DNA from: an uncultured Bartonella sp.
Lineage (GTDB): Bacteria > Pseudomonadota > Alphaproteobacteria > Rhizobiales > Rhizobiaceae
Reading direction: 5' to 3'
Assembly: GCF_946479275.1 (NCBI RefSeq)
Contig: NZ_CAMLFE010000005.1
Span: forward strand, 186,001 to 250,000
DNA length: 64,000 bases
Shown here: positions 39,501-45,396 of the stretch, piece by piece
Position numbering within the stretch: position 1 is the first letter of the stretch
How the letters are laid out: each line of letters opens with the position of its first letter
Notes under the pieces: model-generated
What the model was told of the DNA's origin: nothing
Database searches by the model: none
What the model saw: only the letters and a program-made list of their open reading frames with translations
Translations under genes and position numbers: made by a program

Positions 39501-39545
39501 CGCCAAGGTGGCGGTGGCGGTGTCAAACTCAAATACGAGTTCTGA
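36501..39545 (+). CDS. Autotransporter with glycine-rich passenger (copy 2)
   Basis: The 1,014-residue product is a shorter paralogue of the first autotransporter. A signal peptide (SLFAFSAAIAVTASTSLVA) is cut near CALAGE. The passenger (about 37-640) has four to five Gly-rich blocks of the same scheme (GGNGGNGG...GGFGGGSVFGGVSIGAAGG). A conserved pre-barrel segment NTLTLDGYRGKVSGIYNFQN matches NTLNLNGYRGTVAGIHNFEN of copy 1. A short Asn/Gly linker (about 640-670) leads to a 342-residue barrel ending VKLKYEF. It is probably an adhesin or surface-shielding protein. A good terminator follows at 39676. Confidence 0.92.
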   Translation: MSFKLKYLHSASLFAFSAAIAVTASTSLVANCALAGEISYNGSDNSLLLKDPTSNSDQYKSLYSQTNLSGNTVTVIGGSDKQIEWSTTDGAIAPYIIYGGVDIFEENKAASHPLSDNISANNLIIKNVSYDWSAVAAESDHSYVQPGQFGGGSIIGGLSYGNGSNTSGNEEQKNGVHGKSISGNSVILENVSVTGGNGGHAANERNVMSTVAGSSIGGMGGASIFGGLSIGVTEYAVDHNDEEGDSGNGGDVFNNTISLKNVTLIGGNGGNGGANPHTGDNAGGLGGFGGGSVFGGVSIGAAGGPLAAGDGGAVHDNKITLVNVTLIGGNGGNGGLSQYDAGSGNGGVAGGSVFGGLSISSANGFGTEISGKGGNVYNNHILLDNVTLNAGNFGRSGGKGRTGGAGIDGLEGGSVFGGASIGGASGDGDGSESTAGKGGDVKDNTIVISGKTHISGNVYGGFSQGGAAGRDAKTGLSGDITGNAITLEGDEITIGKRDASGNIVSYGAIYGGYSLKGDGTINELANVFTGNTLTLDGYRGKVSGIYNFQNYHWILPTDVKNGDTLIKIAEGGKAVDLTNTNHTIADMAPSGNRLETGNIVTLIDKTSGTLNAQSPYTIHQGQFIVYQAKLQQTHDSDNALVLKIARRQNHGTTGNNSGGNNNGGGNDHQGGQSAAQLNPQSKAYSEGRAASLAFVSQGSDVIANSMGTIAGLATTADNRINHPLYVPFIMTGGSSSRYQTGSHVSVDGFNMIAGLAFGFNLEAGHKVTTGAFFEYGRGTYDTYNSFDRFASVHGDGDSDYKGGGILARIEFAGTGLGLVKNLRPDETDGLYADASLRFGQSDGKFTAGRKFGLEEQVVDYHGSYDSTVNYFGGHVTGGYVFNFDDKRALDVYGRYLWTRMESDTVKIDAEQLHFDSATSSRIELGSRYSYQYNDWFKPYIGATYDYEFDGEVGAKAYEFDLNKPSLEGSTGIFEAGFKMNPLRDNKALTINVDGQGYVGARQGGGGGVKLKYEF
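38518..39545 (+). repeat. Near-identical beta-barrel coding repeat, copy 2
   Basis: Partner of 34387-35414: same length, no gaps, few substitutions. See the copy 1 entry for the comparison. Confidence 0.85.
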
Positions 39546-39675
39546 TGAAACAAATTTTGGCAAAGCCGTGCGTTCTGCAACCGTTGCGCTTCAATCTCAA
39601 AAAGATGCGCTTTGCCAAATTGATTTTAACAGACACCAAATTCTTGTCTTATAAATTTTTACAGGCAATGAATTG

Positions 39676-39712
39676 AGGCCTTACGGAAAATACTTCGTAA
39701 GGCCTTTTATTT
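39676..39712 (+). terminator. Rho-independent terminator after autotransporter 2
   Basis: AGGCCTTACG and CGTAAGGCCT form a perfect ten-base stem around GAAAATACTT, followed by TTTATTTT. It lies about 130 bases past the stop. Confidence 0.9.
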
Positions 39713-40115
39713 TGAAGCAAAATCAATGCAAACAGCGGAAAACGTGAAAAACATGAAAACCGATGAATGCAAAAACTTTTGCGCTATTCAAAGCAGAAGT
39801 TTTACCAATAAAGCGTCTATAGGATTTCATCTCTAAAGTAAGAGCGCAAAACTATTCCGGCCAATTATCGAGATAAGATCGCATCAATGAAATGGCAAAG
39901 CAGGATGGTTTCTGTAACTTTCAGAACAGGATTACATCCGTAAAGGCGAAAGAAAAATCGCGCTGTAGAACCAGCGCATTCTAGCACGTGTCTTGGCCGT
40001 CCGGCGTCTTGACGACATTCTCCTTCACCCCGCCTGTAGAACAGAAAAACACAGGTGAGAAGCGTGAGACTATCAAAACAACCACAACTTCTGCTGATGA
40101 CGACGTTGAACCGGC
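39713..40115. other. Intergenic stretch after the autotransporter terminator
   Basis: About 400 bases. A 90-codon minus-strand frame at 39865-40137 is rich in Cys, Phe and Arg in a way that looks non-coding, so I do not call it. Nothing else is evident. Confidence 0.35.
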
Positions 40116-40747
40116 TCAAACGGTAAATTTGAAACACGTTCTGTTTTCTGCATAAAAATCCGATTTTATCTTTTTATATTCCGGATCACGATAAAGATCG
40201 GGCATTTCGCGACGAGCGAGAAAAGCCATAGAACTTTCATTGGACTTGCAAATATAGAAAGCTTTCAACTTCTTATAGAAACTGTTTTCGATGTCATAAT
40301 CCTTAGGGTAATGCATTCACCACGGGCCGATTTTTCATAATCTACAACAACATTTGCACTTCTTTCTGCCCATTGGAACGTCTGTTTTTCTATAGAACCA
40401 GCTTGATCTTCAAACTTTATCAACGCCTCGAAACCTGCTCTCGCACTACCGGTCATCTGGTAGACCCTTTTGAACTCATCCATTTCCAACTTGAAGATAA
40501 AGGACTCTGCTGTATCCTGCGGGTCTTCCGTATAAAGGCCATCTTTATCGGCCATGATTTCAGCAAGTTGATTGCGCGAAAGTCCTTTAAAACTCTCGGC
40601 ATCATCTGTCACATTGATACGGGCAGGTTTCAACTTTTCCGCCGCAACCGATGTCGCTGTATCGCTCCCTTTGGGCTTTTGCGTTGTCGTCGTATTCTGA
40701 GTGGAAAATTGATTGATGCCATAAGCGGAATAGGATGTGTTTATCAT
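40116..40747 (-). pseudogene. Unknown gene, probably frameshifted into two parts
   Basis: A first frame starts at the ATG 40747 (MINTSYSAYGINQFSTQ) with AGAGGTGAG five bases upstream and reads well to about 40320 (LSRNQLAEIMADKDGLYTED, FKRVYQMTGSARAGFEALIKF). It then ends after ~17 more residues at 40265. An overlapping frame beginning near 40316 (MHYPKDYDIENSFYKKLKAFYICK) continues with protein-like composition to a stop at 40116. A single missing base near 40318 would join them into one ~210-residue protein. I recognise no family. Either a recent frameshift or two overlapping small genes is possible. A perfect hairpin sits just ahead of the ribosome binding site. Confidence 0.5.
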
Positions 40748-40759
40748 TTTTCTCACCTC

Positions 40760-40786
40760 TTATGCATCACCCCACTTGATGCATAA
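40760..40786. promoter_or_regulatory. Perfect 10-bp hairpin abutting a ribosome binding site
   Basis: TTATGCATCA, seven bases, then TGATGCATAA. On the minus strand it sits immediately 5' of AGAGGTGAG and the ATG at 40747. It could act in the RNA leader or as an operator. No uridine run follows it. Confidence 0.6.
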
Positions 40787-40875
40787 ATGAAGGGGAAATG
40801 ACAGCCATCGTGTCTGCCTTTATGGACCCGATTGACATTATTCATTAATGCCATGTTTAATATAGAATATTTTAC

Positions 40876-40903
40876 ATATTAATTCAATAAATTGAATTAA
40901 TAT
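40876..40903. repeat. Perfect 13-bp inverted repeat with 2-base centre
   Basis: ATATTAATTCAAT, AA, then ATTGAATTAATAT. It lies within AT-rich DNA and is not followed by a terminator tail. It may be an operator or a cruciform-forming site. Confidence 0.7.
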
Positions 40904-40917
40904 ATCAATATATTACA

Positions 40918-40950
40918 ACTATATTATCGACTATATTATCGACTATATTG
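40918..40950. repeat. 12-bp tandem repeat
   Basis: ACTATATTATCG occurs twice in direct succession (40918-40929, 40930-40941) and is followed by a partial third unit ACTATATTG. Confidence 0.75.
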
Positions 40951-41450
40951 ATTTTGTAAATCTGTAAGTCACTATAACACGAATGCGATATTAATATCAT
41001 AAACATTCATTCAACTTCGTCATTTTAACCGTTTAATTAAACGATTCACAATTTCGAAGATGGATGCTGTTTTTATTATTTACGACAACGGAAATATTAT
41101 TACTGATTGAACTAAACAATCAATCAAACATGTATAATAATTACCGCGCGACTTTTCATGAATAAAAAAGCCATGAGACTGCGCTATCGGTTTACACAGC
41201 AACATTCCCTAAAGTTTTTCTAATTCCCCCTCCCCGAACAACAAAAAGCGGGAAAACCGTAACTAAAAGCGATAAGATATATGTAACGGAAAGGTATAGG
41301 AAACGGAAATCGGCATCAGGAATATGCAGCCGAATGTTTTTTAAAAACCGAATGTTGCTTCATTCACCGGTTAAAGCTCTTCTCATTTTCTTGCCGATCA
41401 GATAAAACGTTAAAAAATGATTTCCCGATAATGATTGACAGGAGAAAACA

Positions 41451-42257
41451 ATGCGTTTGGCTGTGGTTGGTGCCGATGGTAGAATGGGTAGAGAGCTACT
41501 TTCAGCAATCGGACGAATTGACGGTGTCGAGCTTCAAGGTGCCATTGTCAAATCGGGTTCGCCATTTGTCGGGAAAGACGCAGGCCTCCTTATTGGTCAG
41601 GCAAATCTTGGCGTCACCATTACCGATGATCCTTTGCCGGTTTTTGCCAAGGTCGAAGGTGTGCTTGATTTTACCAGTCCGGAGGCAAGTGTGCTTTATG
41701 CCGGCTATGCTGCACAGGCTCGCATTGTCCATGTGATTGGAACTACCGGTTTTTCCGAAGATGATGAAAAGAAAATCAAAGCGGCTGCCGCCCATGCAAC
41801 AATTGTCAAATCAGGCAATATGAGCCTTGGCGTAAACCTGCTTGCTGGACTCGTAAAAAAAGCCGCAAAAGCTTTGGATATGGAAGATTACGATATCGAG
41901 ATTGCCGAAATGCACCACCGCAAAAAGGTTGATGCGCCTTCCGGCACAGCGCTGCTTTTAGGCAAAGCAGCCGCAGAGGCCCGCAACCAGAATTTGCCGG
42001 ATGTGAGTGTGCGCGGGCGTGACGGGCATACAGGCGAAAGAAAAACCGGTACAATCGGCTTTTCGTCCTTGCGCGGTGGCACTGTGGTCGGCGACCATTC
42101 GGTAATTTTTGCCGGTGATAACGAGCGCATTGTTCTTTCGCACCTTGCACAGGACCGTTCGATTTTTGCCGATGGTGCGGTGAAAGCTGCACTCTGGGCA
42201 CAAAAGCAAAAGCATGGACTTTATTCCATGGCCGATGTTTTGGGCCTTAATGATTAA
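41451..42257 (+). CDS. dapB: 4-hydroxy-tetrahydrodipicolinate reductase
   Basis: The 268-residue product begins [20 protein letters not shown] with the nucleotide-binding G-x-x-G-x-x-G motif. It carries [13 protein letters not shown] and the substrate loop [19 protein letters not shown], which contains the catalytic His-His-Lys cluster. It reduces HTPA to tetrahydrodipicolinate for lysine and meso-diaminopimelate. AGGAG lies nine bases before the ATG. gpmA follows after 34 bases, the usual order in Rhizobiales. Confidence 0.96.
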   Translation: MRLAVVGADGRMGRELLSAIGRIDGVELQGAIVKSGSPFVGKDAGLLIGQANLGVTITDDPLPVFAKVEGVLDFTSPEASVLYAGYAAQARIVHVIGTTGFSEDDEKKIKAAAAHATIVKSGNMSLGVNLLAGLVKKAAKALDMEDYDIEIAEMHHRKKVDAPSGTALLLGKAAAEARNQNLPDVSVRGRDGHTGERKTGTIGFSSLRGGTVVGDHSVIFAGDNERIVLSHLAQDRSIFADGAVKAALWAQKQKHGLYSMADVLGLND

Positions 42258-42291
42258 TTGACTTGAGTAAACCCCTATCAAGGAGGAAAGA

Positions 42292-42909
42292 ATGTCGCGA
42301 ATATTGGTTTTGGTTCGACACGGACAAAGCGAGTGGAACCTGAAAAATCTCTTTACCGGATGGAAAGATCCCGATCTTTCTGAAAAAGGATTGGAAGAAG
42401 CAATCTCCGCCGGAAAAAAATTAAAGGCAGCAGGATTAAAGTTCGACATTGCCTTCACATCCGCTCTGCAACGTGCCCAGCATACTTGCCAGCACATTCT
42501 TGACGAAATGGGGCAACCGAAGCTTGAAACAATCAAAAATCAAGCTTTGAACGAACGTGACTATGGCGACCTTTCCGGCCTCAACAAAGATGATGCGCGC
42601 AAGAAATGGGGCGAAGAGCAGGTTCACATCTGGCGCCGCTCTTACGATGTTCCACCTCCGGGCGGCGAAAGCTTGCGCGATACAGGTGCACGCGTTTGGC
42701 CCTATTACCTTCACAATATCCAACCGCATGTATTGCGTGAAGAAACGGTACTCGTTGCCGCCCACGGCAATTCGTTGCGCGCGCTCATCATGGCATTGGA
42801 AGGATTGAGCGGCGAAGAGATCGTCAAACGCGAGCTCGCAACAGGTGTTCCCATGATTTATGAACTCAATGCCGATTCAACAATCGCTTCCAAAAAAGTG
42901 CTTGAATAG
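42292..42909 (+). CDS. gpmA: 2,3-bisphosphoglycerate-dependent phosphoglycerate mutase
   Basis: The 205-residue product has the phosphohistidine motif [19 protein letters not shown] (His10), ALQRAQHTC, the catalytic [14 protein letters not shown] and [13 protein letters not shown]. It interconverts 3- and 2-phosphoglycerate in glycolysis. It is about 45 residues shorter than the E. coli enzyme, which is normal for the alphaproteobacterial form. GGAGG is eight bases upstream. It ends a dapB-gpmA unit with a clear terminator. Confidence 0.95.
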   Translation: MSRILVLVRHGQSEWNLKNLFTGWKDPDLSEKGLEEAISAGKKLKAAGLKFDIAFTSALQRAQHTCQHILDEMGQPKLETIKNQALNERDYGDLSGLNKDDARKKWGEEQVHIWRRSYDVPPPGGESLRDTGARVWPYYLHNIQPHVLREETVLVAAHGNSLRALIMALEGLSGEEIVKRELATGVPMIYELNADSTIASKKVLE

Positions 42910-42934
42910 AAAAAGCTCATTTTAAACCTGAGAC

Positions 42935-42966
42935 ATGCCGGAACAAGTCTGCTCCGGCATTTTTTA
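42935..42966 (+). terminator. Rho-independent terminator after gpmA
   Basis: The arms ATGCCGGA and TCCGGCAT enclose a ten-base loop and are followed by TTTTTATA. It lies 26 bases past the gpmA stop. Confidence 0.9.
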
Positions 42967-43428
42967 TACTCATTGATTTTTGAAGCAATCAGCATCATGA
43001 AAATTTTATATAAACCTGAAGCCAAACATCCTGAAACTGAGTTACGCGAAAATATAACGCGCAATATTAAAGACGAAGCGGCGTTGAAAAAGTCAGAACC
43101 ACACTGCCCGACTTTACACTGCCTATACATTCCCCTGCTCGAAACTTCATACTCCCCGACATTCCACCGCCTGACATGACTTTGCGCGACATTATACTGC
43201 CCCACATTACTCTGCGTGGCGTTACATTGGCTGAGATCACACTGCCCGATATTTTCCCGACGACATTTTACAGCCTTGCATTGCTGGTAGAAAAACTACT
43301 TTATTTTAGTTCCGGCTGAATTTTCATCAATCGGCGAAAGTGTCTTCGAGATAAATTTCATGTTGGCTTGTGGGCGACATAAAATTCGGGTTGACAGTTA
43401 AAGATTGCCAGCTTAGATGGAACGCAAT
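42967..43428. other. Intergenic stretch with a degenerate tandem repeat
   Basis: The ~190-base repeat at 43083-43275 is listed separately. The rest, including the region just upstream of tRNA-Leu (TTGACA at 43391), has no gene. TTGACA may be the -35 element of the tRNA promoter. Confidence 0.45.
43083..43275. repeat. Degenerate ~15-16-bp tandem repeat
   Basis: About eleven imperfect units follow one another with the rough consensus GACATTACACTGCCC, for example GACTTTACACTGCC, GACATTCCACCGCCT, GACATGACTTTGCGC, GACATTATACTGCCC, CACATTACTCTGCG and GATCACACTGCCC. The repeat is not a multiple of three overall and is not coding. Confidence 0.65.
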
Positions 43429-43513
43429 GCCCAGATGGCGGAATTGGTAGACGCGCAGGTTTCAGGTATCTGTGCTGCAAGGCGTGGAGGTTCGAGTCCT
43501 CTTCTGGGCACCA
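43429..43513 (+). tRNA. tRNA-Leu (anticodon CAG)
   Basis: The acceptor GCCCAGA pairs with TCTGGGC, followed by A and an encoded CCA at 43511-43513. The anticodon stem CAGGT/ATCTG with loop TTCAGGT gives anticodon CAG. The long variable arm (GTGCTGCAAGGCGTG region) is typical of class II tRNA-Leu. It marks the left edge of a decayed genomic island. Confidence 0.95.
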
Positions 43514-43787
43514 ATACAAATAATGTAAATATTTGATTTTGTTGCATTTTTTTATTTTTAAATTTTAAAGTATTGACAATATAGCCAAAAATGTAACACA
43601 CAACGTAACACATTTTTAAAAATAAAACGAAAAAATAATAACAATTACAATGTGTTATAAAAAGTGTACCTCTTTTTCTGGACACCATTCCCGTTTTTCA
43701 TCTTATAACTTATTGTTTTTATTCACATATTTTTCAGGTGCAGAAAAATATTTTAAAGGTGCGGGAATAGAAGTTTATAGTTTGTTC
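43514..43787. other. Island edge after tRNA-Leu with a possible att remnant
   Basis: AT-rich DNA without a gene. At 43668-43686 the sequence ACCTCTTTTTCTGGACACCA resembles the tRNA 3' end TCCTCTTCTGGGCACCA and may be a degraded attachment-site copy. Confidence 0.35.
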
Positions 43788-44060
43788 TATTTTTGTAGTT
43801 TTGTGATCGCCTCCTTGGCAAGCCGAACGCGGTCTGCACTCTTGGTATAAAGTGACGGCATTACGTCATCAGTCCACCCGAACAGTGCTTTAAGTTCTGC
43901 CACAGTTGCTCCTGCATTAGCAGCACGAGTGGCGCTTATCTTTCTGACGCAATGAGCGAGCTTATAAACGCCTGCCTTATTGCAGGCAGCACGAAAATAA
44001 TTCCCGAAAGTTTCTGTGGTAAAGGTTGCCCGGCACTTCCGTAAATAATGGCAAGATCAC
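43788..44060 (-). pseudogene. Tyrosine integrase remnant (C-terminal part)
   Basis: The minus strand encodes ATFTTETFGNYFRAACNKAG, VYKLAHCVRKISATRAANAG and ATVAELKALFGWTDDVMPSL, followed by YTKSADRVRLAKEAITKL and a stop at 43788. This is the catalytic C-terminus of a phage-type integrase: H-x-x-R in HCVRK, a Trp in place of the second His (GW), and the nucleophile Tyr in SLYTK. A stop codon lies just upstream near 44060, and the N-terminal and core-binding domains are missing. Its place next to tRNA-Leu fits an old integration event. Confidence 0.85.
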
Positions 44061-44369
44061 TTCAGGTGAATTTTTTAACGTTCACGCTAAGACGGGCAAA
44101 AACAGTAAAATGACAACCGTTTTAAACCGGTTTTTCGCGTTCTTCTTTAACGGAAAGACAAAGGTCAAAAAAGAAGGCTTGAGACGCAGAATTCAATTAG
44201 GGTTTTGAATGTAACGCTGCCGGTCAAGTTGAATGCATTGTCATGCGGAACTCAAAAAACAGTTTTGTCATACAAAAAAACATAGCCAAGCTGTTCCGGA
44301 CAGGCTGGCCTCTTTTATTCAGGAATATCAAACTTCATCCGCTTCACAATGCTCTTAAATTAGACACCG
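44061..44369. other. Intergenic stretch inside the island
   Basis: About 300 bases. A 60-codon plus-strand frame at 44026-44208 partly overlaps the integrase remnant and has no supporting signal. Nothing else is recognisable. Confidence 0.35.
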
Positions 44370-44771
44370 TTATTTCACACCTTTGGCTGCCGCTTCTATA
44401 AGCCCTTCAGCAACCGTTTGCACTTCTCCAAGTGTTTTCGCTGTGTACTTGATCAAATCGGCATAACGAAGCTCGTCAACTTTTTTCAAACCGGAATGGC
44501 GACCGTAAACTTCCTTGCCCTTTTTATTTTTCTTTTGACAAAGATTCTTGGCGCAGCTAGGCACCCATGCAATTCCCTTGACTTCGTCCTTCACTCCTAA
44601 TTTACACCATATATTTGCTGGGGAAGCCAGATTCTTTTCAAAGGCAAAGCAAAGTTCAGAATTTCTAACAATATAATAATTCATTTTTACTTTCTGATGC
44701 CCTTTGGGATGCTCGTCGGCAATTTTGTCAAAAAGTTCTAAAGCTGCTTTTTTCAACTCTTCTCTATTCAT
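44370..44771 (-). CDS. Hypothetical protein of the tRNA-Leu island
   Basis: The 133-residue product is lysine-rich and basic (VPSCAKNLCQKKNKKGKEVYGRHSG split by description). It has four cysteines, two of them in SCAKNLC. N-terminal MNREELKKAALELFDKIADE and C-terminal YTAKTLGEVQTVAEGLIEAA are predicted helices. GGGGA at eight bases supports the ATG. I recognise no family. A nucleic-acid or small-ligand binding role is conceivable but unproved. Confidence 0.6.
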   Translation of the reverse strand: MNREELKKAALELFDKIADEHPKGHQKVKMNYYIVRNSELCFAFEKNLASPANIWCKLGVKDEVKGIAWVPSCAKNLCQKKNKKGKEVYGRHSGLKKVDELRYADLIKYTAKTLGEVQTVAEGLIEAAAKGVK

Positions 44772-45396
44772 AAATATTTCCCCATGATTGCTATTTACTC
44801 AATATTTAAATTTTTAACGGTAAAATCCCGAAGAATGCCGAAGGGATTTATTAAATCGAATTCCTCATCCTTTTATAATTTTAGGAGGAGGCATAACGCA
44901 TAGATTTATGAAATATTTAATTCAATATATTTTTCTAGCTTCACTCAAATTTGTTAGGCTGAATATCGGAGATTTTGTCATCAATCCGGTTTGCTGAAAG
45001 GCTTTATATTGTCGATAGACGAAAAGCCACACTATTCCCCGACAGACGAGCTTGAGTAACGTTTGAGATAGAAAATTTTCAGCAGTGATCGACAGCCCCC
45101 CTTCATAGTCATTGCGTTCGTCAGAGACTGAATGTCGAGAAAATTTTATCAGCGACACAAGTTGTCATTACGCGGCAAAGTACGTGAGTAAAACTCTGTC
45201 CCGCTAAGATTATCTTATTCGAATTTTCCTCGTACTAATTATCGTTTTAAAATTCGTGATTTATAGCCAAATTTTATTTTTAACATTGAAATTTTGGTTT
45301 TTATAAAAAATAAAAGGGCGACAAATATTATAGATTTGAAACCGATAATATCCTTGACCGCAGATTGCTCCAATAGGCAAATACTTTTCTAAAAAT
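44772..45396. other. AT-rich stretch between island genes
   Basis: About 620 bases. A 78-codon minus-strand frame at 44922-45158 (SRHSVSDERNDYEGGLSITA...) has no family match that I can name and may be a fragment of a lost gene. No hairpin terminator is obvious. Confidence 0.35.

Larger units (their letters stand above)
40787..41450. other. AT-rich intergenic stretch with palindrome and tandem repeat
   Basis: Most of the stretch is very AT-rich. It contains a 28-base perfect palindrome-like repeat and a 12-base tandem repeat, listed separately. No open frame is supportable. The final ~50 bases are the leader of dapB (ACAGGAGAAAACA before the ATG). Confidence 0.5.

Noticed and set aside
39865-40137. 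90-codon minus-strand frame
   Set aside because: Cys/Phe/Arg-rich composition, no ribosome binding site and overlap with the end of the frameshifted gene.
43083-43275. Possible CRISPR array
   Set aside because: Units are contiguous, degenerate and about 15 bases long with no unique spacers, and no cas genes are present.
43413-43688. Minus-strand frame containing PRRGLEPPRLAAQ
   Set aside because: The well-known spurious translation of a tRNA gene.
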